Below are positions 1-6,348 of a stretch of DNA of 11,392 nt, piece by piece. This DNA is from an uncultured Ruminococcus sp. (GTDB lineage: Bacteria; Bacillota; Clostridia; Oscillospirales; Ruminococcaceae). Position 1 is the first letter of the stretch; the number at the start of each line of letters is the position of its first letter. The notes under the pieces are model-generated. The model did not search any database and was not told the DNA's origin. It saw only the letters and a program-made list of their open reading frames with translations. A program made the translations under genes and the position numbers. The stretch spans positions 1 to 11,392 of the forward strand of contig CAMNJD010000417.1 of the NCBI GenBank assembly GCA_946540705.1. Reading direction: 5' to 3'.

Positions 1-39
1 CTTGAGACGGGCTTTGTTGCTGTCAATTTTCTTTACCAT
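1..39 (-). CDS. rplR: 50S ribosomal protein L18, N-terminal fragment (runs off the window)
   Basis: Only the first 13 codons are present; they read MVKKIDSNKARLK from an ATG at 39. L18 binds 5S rRNA with L5 in the central protuberance of the large subunit. The identification rests on the short N-terminus, which resembles the start of Firmicutes L18 proteins with their conserved ARLK, and on position: L18 follows L6 in the spc operon. An AAGGTG-type ribosome binding site lies just upstream, and the gap to rplF is 18 nt. The rest of the gene lies outside the window and cannot be assessed. Confidence 0.85.
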   Translation of the reverse strand, partial: MVKKIDSNKARLK

Positions 40-57
40 AGCAATTCACCTTTCTCC

Positions 58-606
58 TTACTTCTTGCCCTTACCGGCCTTGCCTTCCTTACGGATGATG
101 TGCTCGCCCTCGTAGCGGATGCCCTTGCCCTTATAAGGCTCCGGCGGACGCTTCTCGCGGACTTCCGCAGCAAACTGACCGACCTTCTGCTTGTCATAGC
201 CGTTGACGACGATCGTGTTTGCATTCGGCACATCAATGGTAATGCCGTCGATCTCAGGCATCACGACTTCGTGGGAATAACCGAGGTTCATGACGAGCTT
301 ATTGCCGTCCTTCTTGGCACGGTAGCCGACGCCTTCGATCTGAAGGGTCTTCTTGAATCCGGTATTCACGCCGAAAACCATGTTTGCGATAAGTGTTCTG
401 GTGAGGCCGTGCAGCGCACGGTTCTCCTTGGAATCATTGGGGCGTGCGACCTTGACGGTGCCGTCCTCAACAGTGATCTGCATTGCAGTATTTGCGCGAT
501 ACGTGTTCTCGCCCTTGGGTCCCTTTACGGTGACCAGATTGGTATCGTCAACGGTAACGGTGACGCCGGCAGGAATCGCGATCGGCATTTTTCCGATTCT
601 TGACAT
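58..606 (-). CDS. rplF: 50S ribosomal protein L6
   Basis: This 182-residue protein starts MSRIGKMPIAIPAG, the hallmark N-terminus of bacterial L6, and ends in the usual basic GKGKK tail. L6 is a two-domain protein that binds 23S rRNA domain VI near the sarcin-ricin loop and the factor-binding site. The C-terminal half carries the family motif around VREKRPPEPYKGKGIRYEGE, close to the RNA-contact surface. Length matches the family (about 178-180). The ATG at 606 has a strong GGAGG site with good spacing. The gene lies 18 nt after rpsH and 18 nt before rplR and is co-transcribed with them. Confidence 0.98.
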   Translation of the reverse strand: MSRIGKMPIAIPAGVTVTVDDTNLVTVKGPKGENTYRANTAMQITVEDGTVKVARPNDSKENRALHGLTRTLIANMVFGVNTGFKKTLQIEGVGYRAKKDGNKLVMNLGYSHEVVMPEIDGITIDVPNANTIVVNGYDKQKVGQFAAEVREKRPPEPYKGKGIRYEGEHIIRKEGKAGKGKK

Positions 607-624
607 AATGCGTTTCCTCCTTTA

Positions 625-1023
625 TTACCAAACGTAAGCGAGAACCTCGCCGCCGACATTCAGCTCTCTGGCCTTCTTGTCGGTCATAATGCCCTTGGAT
701 GTCGAAACAATGACGATGCCCAGGCCCTTTCTGACCTTCGGCATATCCGCGCAGGAGCTGTAGATTCTCAGACCCGGCTTGGAGATGCGGCGCAGGCCGC
801 TGATCACGGAAGTTCTGTTCTCGTCATATTTCAGGGTGATGCGGATGATGCCCTGCTTGCCATCCTCGATGACCTGGAAGCTCTTGACATAGCCCTCGTC
901 GGTCAGGATCTGGGTGATGGCCTTTTTCACGTTGGAAGCAGGAACGTCAACGGTCGCGTGCTTTGCGGTAGCAGCGTTACGGATTCTGGTCAACAGATCC
1001 GCAATGGTATCGGAAATTTGCAT
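625..1023 (-). CDS. rpsH: 30S ribosomal protein S8
   Basis: This 132-residue protein has the S8 N-terminus (MQISDTIADLLTRIRNA) and the signature C-terminal block GIVIVSTSKGIMTDKKAREL ending in GGEVLAYVW. S8 is a primary 16S rRNA binder in the central domain and organises platform assembly. In E. coli it also represses translation of the spc operon by binding mRNA near rplE; no comparable site was recognised here. The ATG is preceded by AAAGGAGGTCA. The gene sits 30 nt downstream of rpsN and 18 nt upstream of rplF. Confidence 0.98.
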   Translation of the reverse strand: MQISDTIADLLTRIRNAATAKHATVDVPASNVKKAITQILTDEGYVKSFQVIEDGKQGIIRITLKYDENRTSVISGLRRISKPGLRIYSSCADMPKVRKGLGIVIVSTSKGIMTDKKARELNVGGEVLAYVW

Positions 1024-1053
1024 ACCAAATGACCTCCTTTTCTATCGTCCGGT

Positions 1054-1239
1054 TTACCAGCTAGCCTTCTTGACACCGGGGATCTGACCGTCGTGTGCAA
1101 GCTCTCTGAAGCAAATTCGGCAAATACCGAACTTTCTGAGATAGGCATGGGGTCTGCCGCAGATTTTGCATCTGTTGTAAGCACGCGTCGAGTACTTGGG
1201 TGCTCTCTGCTGCTTCAGGATCATAGATTTCTTTGCCAT
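1054..1239 (-). CDS. rpsN: 30S ribosomal protein S14, type Z (zinc-binding)
   Basis: This is a 61-residue S14 of the short zinc-binding type. Cys24, Cys27, Cys40 and Cys43 form two CxxC pairs (CKIC and CRIC) that would hold one Zn2+. S14 binds the 3' major domain of 16S rRNA in the head of the small subunit, next to S3 and S10. The start was set at the ATG at 1239 because a very strong GGGGAGG site precedes it and the length then matches the family; an upstream in-frame start would overlap rplE and add 11 unrelated residues. It lies 13 nt after rplE. The Cys-free zinc-independent paralogue used under zinc starvation is not in this window. Confidence 0.97.
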   Translation of the reverse strand: MAKKSMILKQQRAPKYSTRAYNRCKICGRPHAYLRKFGICRICFRELAHDGQIPGVKKASW

Positions 1240-1252
1240 AAATGCCTCCCCT

Positions 1253-1792
1253 TTACTTCGCAAACGGAGCACCGAGCAGCGTCAGCAGCTCTTTGGCCTC
1301 TTCGTCGGTATCCGCAGTGGTGATAAAGTTGATATCCATGCCGCGGACCTTGTCGATCTTATCGTACTCGATCTCCGGGAAGATCAGCTGTTCCTTGATA
1401 CCGGTGGAATAGTTGCCCTTGCCGTCGAAGGAGTTGGGGTTGATGCCGCGGAAGTCGCGGACACGCGGGAAAGCGATGTTGAACAGCTTGTCAACGAAAT
1501 CCCACATTTTTTCGCCTCTCAGTGTCACCTTGACGCCGATCGGCATGCCCTCACGAAGCTTGAAGTTCGCGACGGACTTCTTTGCGCGGCAGACGACCGG
1601 ACGCTGGCCGGTAATGAGGCCGAGGTCGCCCATGATCGCGTCGATTGCCTTTGCATTTTCCTTTGCCTCACCTGCGCCGACGTTGATGACAACCTTATTC
1701 AGGCGCGGGATCTGCATGACATTCTTGTAGCCGAATTTGCTCATCAGCGCCGGAGCGACGGTGCTGACGTAATAATCCTTCAGTCTAGCCAT
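1253..1792 (-). CDS. rplE: 50S ribosomal protein L5
   Basis: The 179-residue product (MARLKDYY...) matches L5 over its length, including APALMSKFGYKNVMQIPRLN and the conserved KKSVANFKLREGMPIGVKVTLRG region. L5 binds 5S rRNA and contacts the P-site tRNA from the central protuberance. Two ATG codons lie in tandem at 1795 and 1792. The second is preferred because it gives better spacing to the AAGGAG site and the usual MARLK-like N-terminus. It lies between rplX (12-nt gap) and rpsN (13-nt gap). Confidence 0.97.
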   Translation of the reverse strand: MARLKDYYVSTVAPALMSKFGYKNVMQIPRLNKVVINVGAGEAKENAKAIDAIMGDLGLITGQRPVVCRAKKSVANFKLREGMPIGVKVTLRGEKMWDFVDKLFNIAFPRVRDFRGINPNSFDGKGNYSTGIKEQLIFPEIEYDKIDKVRGMDINFITTADTDEEAKELLTLLGAPFAK

Positions 1793-1804
1793 CATCGTTC
1801 TCCT

Positions 1805-2164
1805 TTACTCAAATGTAGCGCCGCACTTCTTGCAAACGCGCAGCTTCAGCTTCTTGTCGCCCTTCTCCTCGACAGTGCGGCCGACTCTGGTGGGCTTGCC
1901 GCACTTGGGGCAGATGAGCTGAACCTTGCAGGCGTAGATCGGGGACTCAGCCTTGACGATACCGCCCTGCTGACCGACTCTGGTAGGCTTGACATGCTTG
2001 GTGATCATGTTGATGCCCTCAACGATGACCTTGCCCTCCTTGGGGCTGACCTCAAGCACCTTGCCGGTCTTGATCTTCTTCTTTTCGATGTCGGTGTACT
2101 TATCAACCGGGTCACCGACCAGCAGGCGAACGGTGTCGCCCTTCTTTACATGAACTGTACTCAT
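1805..2164 (-). CDS. rplX: 50S ribosomal protein L24 with KOW-loop insertion and zinc ribbon
   Basis: This 119-residue L24 is longer than the roughly 103 residues of the B. subtilis protein. L24 is an assembly initiator that binds 23S rRNA domain I near the peptide tunnel exit. The KOW segment starts at VKKGDTV (residues 6-12). Where other L24 proteins have a short loop such as GKDKGK, this one has about ten extra residues (around 18-28). The rest of the core (VEGINMITKHVKPT, QGGI, ESPI) is standard. The C-terminus has two Cys pairs, Cys85/Cys88 (CPKC) and Cys111/Cys114 (CKKC), forming a probable zinc ribbon. The ATG at 2164 was chosen over a TTG at 2182 because it follows a CGGAGG site and gives the family N-terminus. 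Confidence 0.96.
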   Translation of the reverse strand: MSTVHVKKGDTVRLLVGDPVDKYTDIEKKKIKTGKVLEVSPKEGKVIVEGINMITKHVKPTRVGQQGGIVKAESPIYACKVQLICPKCGKPTRVGRTVEEKGDKKLKLRVCKKCGATFE

Positions 2165-2178
2165 CGGGCACCTCCGGA

Positions 2179-2547
2179 TCAAAGAACTTCCGGTGCGAGG
2201 GAGAGGATCTTGACATAGTCATGCTCTCTCAGCTCTCTTGCGACCGGTCCAAAAATACGGGTCCCACGGGGGGTCTTGTCTTCCTTGATGATGACAGCAG
2301 CGTTCTCATCGAAGCGGATATAGGTTCCGTCATCTCTGCGGAGACCCTTCGCGGAACGGACGATAACTGCCTTAACGACATCGCCCTTCTTCACAACGCC
2401 GCCGGGTGTTGCTTTCTTAACGGATGCGACAACAACATCACCGATGTTCGCATAGCGTCTGCGGGTGCCGCCCAGCACACGGATGCACATAAGCTCCTTC
2501 GCGCCGGTGTTGTCTGCAACCTTTAAGTAAGACTGCATTTGAATCAC
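2179..2547 (-). CDS. rplN: 50S ribosomal protein L14 (GTG start)
   Basis: This is a 122-residue L14, the family length, starting MIQMQSYLKVADNTGAKE. Its conserved middle (GDVVVASVKKATPGG, VVKKGDVVKAVIVRSAKG) is intact. L14 lies on the subunit interface, contacts 16S rRNA helix 14 and is the docking site of the silencing factor RsfS. The start codon is GTG, fixed by an AGGAGG site 8 nt upstream. In E. coli this is the first gene of the separate spc operon. Here it follows rpsQ after an 86-nt gap with a hairpin but no convincing promoter, so read-through from the S10 promoter is likely. It ends 14 nt before rplX. Confidence 0.98.
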   Translation of the reverse strand: MIQMQSYLKVADNTGAKELMCIRVLGGTRRRYANIGDVVVASVKKATPGGVVKKGDVVKAVIVRSAKGLRRDDGTYIRFDENAAVIIKEDKTPRGTRIFGPVARELREHDYVKILSLAPEVL

Positions 2548-2602
2548 AGCAGGTTCCTCCTATCTGAACATTTCGCTGCACCGCACGGGATTTGCCGTCC
2601 GG

Positions 2603-2621
2603 ATTCGCAGCGACTGCGAAT
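2603..2621 (-). other. 8-bp hairpin at the S10/spc boundary (rpsQ-rplN gap)
   Basis: In the transcript, ATTCGCAG and CTGCGAAT form a perfect 8-bp stem around a 3-nt TCG loop, 12 nt after the rpsQ stop. No U-run follows, so it is not a simple intrinsic terminator. It could be a processing or mRNA-stability element at the boundary of the two classical operons. That role is inference. Confidence 0.6.
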
Positions 2622-2633
2622 TATTGTTGTAGC

Positions 2634-2900
2634 TTATTTTGCCTTCTCGATGATCTCGACAACGCGCCATCTCTTATCCTTGGAAAGCGGACGTGTCTCC
2701 ATGATGAGAACGCGGTCACCGATCCGGCACTCGTTCTGCTCATCATGTACCTTGAGCTTCACGGTACGCTTGACGATCTTCTTATACAGCGGATGCTGGA
2801 CGTTATCGGCGATTGCGACGACAACGGTCTTATCCATCTTATCGCTGACGACGAGACCGGTACGGGTCTTTCTGAGGTTTCTCTCGACTGCCTCACTCAT
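2634..2900 (-). CDS. rpsQ: 30S ribosomal protein S17
   Basis: The 88-residue product starts MSEAVERNLRKTRTGLVVSD and continues with DKMDKTVVVAI, the conserved OB-fold start of S17; lengths of 84-88 are typical. S17 is a primary 16S rRNA binder in the 5' domain of the small subunit. The ATG at 2900 was chosen because AAGGAGG lies 8 nt upstream and S17 homologues begin here. An in-frame ATG at 2921 would overlap the rpmC stop in an ATGA arrangement and add seven residues, but it lacks homology support. It is the last gene of the classical S10 group. Confidence 0.96.
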   Translation of the reverse strand: MSEAVERNLRKTRTGLVVSDKMDKTVVVAIADNVQHPLYKKIVKRTVKLKVHDEQNECRIGDRVLIMETRPLSKDKRWRVVEIIEKAK

Positions 2901-2917
2901 GACAATGTCCTCCTTCC

Positions 2918-3118
2918 TCATGCCTTCGCCGCAGGCTGTGCGGCGCGCATGCAAGTCTTGACACGGGCGATATCCTTCTTGACCGCCTTGAGTCTTGCGG
3001 TATTTTCAAGCTGATTTGCAGCGAGCTGGAAGCGGAGGTTGAACAGCTCCTCCTTCAGGCTCTGGAGCTGCGCAGCCATTTCTTCATAGCTCATATCTCT
3101 GATCTCAGAAGCTTTCAT
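2918..3118 (-). CDS. rpmC: 50S ribosomal protein L29
   Basis: This is a 66-residue, mostly helical protein (MKASEIRDMSYEE, then LKEELFNLRFQLAANQLENT, the L29 signature). L29 sits at the peptide tunnel exit beside L23 and contributes to the docking area for trigger factor and SRP. Its ATG at 3118 overlaps the rplP TGA as ATGA, which suggests translational coupling. A longer reading from 3163 was rejected because the extra 15 residues come from the rplP 3' end in another frame. The C-terminus is Ala-rich (MRAAQPAAKA), slightly extended. Confidence 0.97.
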   Translation of the reverse strand: MKASEIRDMSYEEMAAQLQSLKEELFNLRFQLAANQLENTARLKAVKKDIARVKTCMRAAQPAAKA

Positions 3119-3561
3119 GCCTGTGCACCTCCATCCTGCTCTTCTTTTGCAATGATCTTGCACTTAACGGGCAGCTTGTGCATTGCAAGGCGAAGCGCGT
3201 CCTTCAGGTCCTCCTGGGAGATCGGCTTATCCTTGTCAGCACCGATCTCAAACATGACGCGGCCCGGCTTGACAACTGCGACCCAGTATTCAGGAGAGCC
3301 CTTACCGGAACCCATTCGGGTCTCTGCCGGCTTCTCCGTGATCGGCTTATCCGGGAAAATCTTGATCCAAACCTTACCGCCACGCTTGATACGACGTGTC
3401 ATCGCGATACGGGCTGCCTCGATCTGGTTGGAAGTAACCCAAGACGGCTCCAGCGCAACGAGGCCGAAATCGCCGTAGCAGACCTTGTTGCCGCGGTATG
3501 CCTTACCGGTGAGGCGTCCTCTGTGAACGCGGCGATACTTAACTCTCTTTGGAAGCAGCAT
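3115..3561 (-). CDS. rplP: 50S ribosomal protein L16
   Basis: This 148-residue L16 starts MLLPKRVKYRRVHRGR and carries the conserved EAARIAMTRRIKRGGKVWIKIFP and PAETRMGSGKGSPEYWVAVVKPG blocks. L16 is a late-assembly protein that contacts the elbow of A-site tRNA and the base of the L7/L12 stalk. The ATG at 3561 lies inside the end of rpsC, giving a 23-nt overlap in a different frame. The ribosome binding site (AAGGAGG) is therefore inside the rpsC coding sequence, which favours coupled translation. The 3' end overlaps rpmC by 4 nt. Slightly longer than B. subtilis L16 (144) because of a short Gln/Ala tail. Confidence 0.98.
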   Translation of the reverse strand: MLLPKRVKYRRVHRGRLTGKAYRGNKVCYGDFGLVALEPSWVTSNQIEAARIAMTRRIKRGGKVWIKIFPDKPITEKPAETRMGSGKGSPEYWVAVVKPGRVMFEIGADKDKPISQEDLKDALRLAMHKLPVKCKIIAKEEQDGGAQA

Positions 3562-4387
3562 TTACGGAACCTCCTTCTCTTCTGTTCTGACCCTGCGGAC
3601 GATCCGAACGCGGTCTGCGATCGCCGTTGTTATTGAAATCGCGGCGCGGTCTGCGGTCATTGCCGCCGCCGTTGCGATCGTCTCTGCGGCGTCTGTTGTC
3701 ACGCGGACGGTCTCTTCTCTCATAGCGCTCCTTATTGGCAGCAGCCTTTGCAGCGTCGCCCTTCAGGATCTCGCCCTTATAGATCCAGACTTTGATGCCG
3801 ATACGGCCGTAGGTGGTGTTTGCCTCTGCAAAGCCGTAGTCGATATCAGCACGGATGGTCTGGAGCGGAATGGTACCCTCATGATAGCACTCAGAACGAG
3901 CGATTTCAGCGCCGCCGAGACGGCCGCCGCACTTGATCTTGATGCCCTTCGCGCCGGACTTCATCGTTCTGCCGATGCTGCCCTTCATGGCGCGGCGGAA
4001 GGATACACGGTTCTCAAGGTCAGAAGCGATCTTCTCAGCAACGAGCTGTGCGGAGAGATCCATATTCTTGATCTCGATGATGTTGATAGAAACAGACTTG
4101 CCGATGCGCTTCTCAAGCGTAGCGCGGAGCTTGTCGATCTCTGTGCCGCCGCGGCCGATGATCAGACCCGGCTTTGCGCAGTGGATATGAACGCGGACCT
4201 TCTCAGGAAGGCGCTCGATCTCGATGCGTGCGATGCCCGCAGCATACAGAGACTTCTTGATGAACTCGCGGAGGTTATAATCCTCAACGAGGGTATCGCC
4301 GAAGTGCTTTTTATCAGCGAACCAACGGGAATCCCAGTCTTTGATTACGCCGACTCTCAGGCCGTGCGGATTCACTTTCTGTCCCAT
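3539..4387 (-). CDS. rpsC: 30S ribosomal protein S3 with long Arg-rich C-terminal tail
   Basis: This 282-residue S3 is much longer than the B. subtilis (218) and E. coli (233) proteins. The N-terminus (MGQKVNPHGLRVGVIKDWDSRW) and the type II KH domain with its GRGG loop at 78-81 are normal, as is the C-terminal domain to about residue 211 (YGRIGIKVWIYKGEILKGD). Residues 212-282 form a low-complexity tail with about 20 Arg plus many Asp, Asn, Gly and Pro, likely disordered. S3 lines the mRNA entry channel with S4 and S5 and helps unwind mRNA structure. The gene starts 6 nt after rplV; a GGGAGG site precedes the ATG with a rather long 11-nt spacer. Its end overlaps rplP by 23 nt. Confidence 0.97.
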   Translation of the reverse strand: MGQKVNPHGLRVGVIKDWDSRWFADKKHFGDTLVEDYNLREFIKKSLYAAGIARIEIERLPEKVRVHIHCAKPGLIIGRGGTEIDKLRATLEKRIGKSVSINIIEIKNMDLSAQLVAEKIASDLENRVSFRRAMKGSIGRTMKSGAKGIKIKCGGRLGGAEIARSECYHEGTIPLQTIRADIDYGFAEANTTYGRIGIKVWIYKGEILKGDAAKAAANKERYERRDRPRDNRRRRDDRNGGGNDRRPRRDFNNNGDRRPRSDRPQGQNRREGGSVNAASKES

Positions 4388-4393
4388 AGGATC

Positions 4394-4759
4394 TTATGCC
4401 TCCCTTTCCTTCAGAATGATGGTGATATTGGATGTGCGCTTGTTGATGCGGAACGCTCTGCCCTGTGCGCGCGGACGGATTCTCTTGAGGATCGGGCCCG
4501 GGCCGACATAGCAGGCGGCGACATACAGCAGATCCTTGTTCATCGAGTGATTGTTGTCAGCGTTCGCGATTGCGGAGTTCAGCAGCTTCTTCACGATCGG
4601 CGCAGCAGCCTTCGGGGTGAGATCCAGAGCAGCGACTGCCTTTTCGACGGACTGATTACGGATCAGGTCGAGGACGATCTGCACCTTTCTCGGAGAAATG
4701 CGCTCGCCGCGGAGGATTGCTTTTGCCTCCGGCTCGTTGATGTTTTCAATGTTAGCCAT
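4394..4759 (-). CDS. rplV: 50S ribosomal protein L22
   Basis: This 121-residue L22 has the family core (SPRKVQIVLDLIRN, then VKKLLNSAIANADNNHSM) and the hairpin-loop region GPGPILKRIRPRAQGRAFRI that lines the peptide exit tunnel and affects macrolide sensitivity. That loop shows no obvious deletion or duplication. The start is an ATG with AAGGAGG upstream. It lies 20 nt after rpsS and 6 nt before rpsC. The N-terminal MANIENINEPEAKAI is a few residues longer than in B. subtilis. Confidence 0.98.
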   Translation of the reverse strand: MANIENINEPEAKAILRGERISPRKVQIVLDLIRNQSVEKAVAALDLTPKAAAPIVKKLLNSAIANADNNHSMNKDLLYVAACYVGPGPILKRIRPRAQGRAFRINKRTSNITIILKEREA

Positions 4760-4779
4760 GCGAAATTTCCTCCTTCCGA

Positions 4780-5064
4780 TTACTTCTTACCGTTGTTCGA
4801 CGTTTTGGAACCGGCATGGCCCTTAAAGGTTCTGGTCGGTGCAAACTCGCCGAGCTTGTGACCGATCATTTCCTCAGTAACGAAAACCGGGATGTGCTTG
4901 CGTCCGTCGTGAACTGCGAAGGTGTGGCCGACAAACTCCGGGAAAATCGTGGAGGAGCGGCTCCATGTCTTTACGACCTTCTTTTCGCCGTTCTCGTTCA
5001 TAGCGACAACGCGCTTGTAAAGGGATTCCTGAACATAAGGACCCTTCTTAACACTTCTGCTCAT
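4780..5064 (-). CDS. rpsS: 30S ribosomal protein S19
   Basis: This 94-residue S19 begins MSRSVKKGPYVQESLYKRV and contains the diagnostic TWSRSSTIFPEFVGHTFAVHDGRKHIPVFVT region and the GHKLGEFAPTRTFKGH end. S19 lies in the small-subunit head, forms a complex with S13 and contacts the large subunit through bridge B1a. The start ATG has AAAGGAGG upstream. It follows rplB by 16 nt. Confidence 0.99.
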   Translation of the reverse strand: MSRSVKKGPYVQESLYKRVVAMNENGEKKVVKTWSRSSTIFPEFVGHTFAVHDGRKHIPVFVTEEMIGHKLGEFAPTRTFKGHAGSKTSNNGKK

Positions 5065-5080
5065 GAGTCAGCCTCCTTTC

Positions 5081-5914
5081 TTATTTACCGTTGCGGCGCT
5101 TCACGATGAGCTTATCGGAAGGCTTGTGATGCTTACGGGTCTTATATCCGAGTGCCGGCTTACCCCACGGGGTAACAGGACCCGGACGTCCGATCGGGGA
5201 CTTGCCCTCACCACCGCCGTGCGGGTGGTCATTCGGGTTCATAACGGAACCGCGGACTGTCGGGCGGATACCCATGTGACGGGTACGGCCTGCTTTACCG
5301 ATGTGGACATTTTCGTGGTCAATATTGGAGACCTGACCGATCGTTGCTTTGCCGATGACCGGAACCTTTCTCATCTCGCCGCTGGGCAGACGGATCAGAG
5401 CGTAAGCGCCCTCCTTGCCCATGAGCTGTGCCTGGTTGCCTGCGGAGCGCACAAGCTGTCCGCCCTTGCCCGGGTAAAGCTCGATGTTGTGGATGAAGGT
5501 ACCGACCGGGATCGCGGTCAGCGGAAGTGCGTTGCCCGGCTTGATGTCGCAGTCAGCGCCGCTGCGGACGGTATCGCCCACTGCAAGGCCGTTCGGTGCG
5601 AGGATGTAGCGCTTTTCGCCGTCCTCATACTGAACCAGTGCGATGAACGCGCTGCGGTTCGGGTCGTACTCCAGAGTCAGGACTGTTGCATTGATGCCGT
5701 CCTTATTGCGCTTGAAGTCGATGATTCTGTACTTCGGGCGCGTACCGCCGCCGTGATGACGGACTGTGATTCTGCCGTAGTTATTACGTCCGGACTTCTT
5801 CTTCAGTGTGACGCAGAGGGACTTCTCAGGACCGTTCTTGGACAGTCCGGAGTAGTCAGTCACGGTCATACCGCGGCGGCCCGGCGTAGTCGGCTTATAA
5901 GCCTTAATTGCCAT
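5081..5914 (-). CDS. rplB: 50S ribosomal protein L2
   Basis: This 277-residue L2 has the normal length and the full C-terminal block around NDHPHGGGEGKSPIGRPG, near the peptidyl transferase centre. His230 corresponds to the conserved His229 of E. coli L2. L2 is needed for subunit association and for peptidyl transferase activity. The N-terminus MAIKAYKPTTPGRRGMTV is typical. The ATG at 5914 follows an AAGGAGTGA site with an 11-nt spacer, slightly long. It is separated from rplW by an unusual 110-nt gap with hairpins. Confidence 0.99.
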   Translation of the reverse strand: MAIKAYKPTTPGRRGMTVTDYSGLSKNGPEKSLCVTLKKKSGRNNYGRITVRHHGGGTRPKYRIIDFKRNKDGINATVLTLEYDPNRSAFIALVQYEDGEKRYILAPNGLAVGDTVRSGADCDIKPGNALPLTAIPVGTFIHNIELYPGKGGQLVRSAGNQAQLMGKEGAYALIRLPSGEMRKVPVIGKATIGQVSNIDHENVHIGKAGRTRHMGIRPTVRGSVMNPNDHPHGGGEGKSPIGRPGPVTPWGKPALGYKTRKHHKPSDKLIVKRRNGK

Positions 5915-5952
5915 TTCAGTTATTCACTCCTTAAAATCAATGCTTTATTATC

Positions 5953-6026
5953 GGGAGCATGACTCCCATACATCGCTGCCGCCCGTTCGGGGTCAGCAGC
6001 AGATCAAACCGTTTGCGGGTCTGATC
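5953..6026 (-). other. Three tandem hairpins in the rplW-rplB gap
   Basis: In the transcript, the first stem (6002-6026) pairs GATCAGACC with GGTTTGATC: 9 bp including one G-U, with a 7-nt loop. It overlaps the last two bases of the rplW stop region. The second (5975-6000) has an outer GCTGC/GCAGC stem and an inner CCC/GGG stem with a GAAC loop. The third (5953-5967) is GGGAG/CTCCC with a 5-nt loop. None is followed by a U-run, so they are not intrinsic terminators. No ORF with a ribosome binding site was seen between the genes. Confidence 0.65.
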
Positions 6027-6348
6027 AGAACATGCCGTCGAAGAACTCGATGGTGCCGTTGCGCTTCTTGCCGTTTGCATCGGCGGACGGCTCCGGGTTG
6101 ACGGTCACGATTGCCTTCTTCCATGCGGAAGTCTTGCCGGTGTATCTGCCGACTCTCTTGGAGCGGCCGCGCACGCTGACGGTGTTGACCTTCAGGACTT
6201 CGACATTAAAGAGCTTTTCAACTGCATCGGCAATTTCGATCTTGTTCGCATCCGTTGCGACCTTAAAGGTGTACTTTCCGGTCGGCAGCACATCGGTGGT
6301 GCGCTCGGTGATGACCGGCTTCAGAATGATATCCTGCGGTGCTTTCAT
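6025..6348 (-). CDS. rplW: 50S ribosomal protein L23
   Basis: This 107-residue L23 begins MKAPQDIILKPVITERTTD and has the conserved KYTFKVATDANKIEIADAVE and VLKVNTVSVRGRSKRVGRY blocks. L23 forms the main docking site for trigger factor and SRP at the exit tunnel. It is about ten residues longer than the B. subtilis form because of a polar segment near the C-terminus (residues about 85-97). Its ATG overlaps the rplD TGA as ATGA, with a GAGGAGG site inside rplD, so translation is probably coupled. Confidence 0.98.
   Translation of the reverse strand: MKAPQDIILKPVITERTTDVLPTGKYTFKVATDANKIEIADAVEKLFNVEVLKVNTVSVRGRSKRVGRYTGKTSAWKKAIVTVNPEPSADANGKKRNGTIEFFDGMF

Noticed and set aside
1196..2218. 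A 340-codon plus-strand ORF opposite rplE and rplX, and similar long plus-strand ORFs at 3881-4861, 5063-5962 and 6339-7673 (444 codons)
   Set aside because: They lie entirely antisense to well-identified ribosomal protein genes. They lack ribosome binding sites and recognisable domains, and their Leu/Asp/Ala-rich composition is what strong codon bias on the opposite strand produces.
2919..2921. The ATG at 2921 as the start of rpsQ, making an ATGA overlap with rpmC
   Set aside because: The ATG at 2900 has the well-spaced AAGGAGG and gives the family N-terminus; the seven extra residues have no support.
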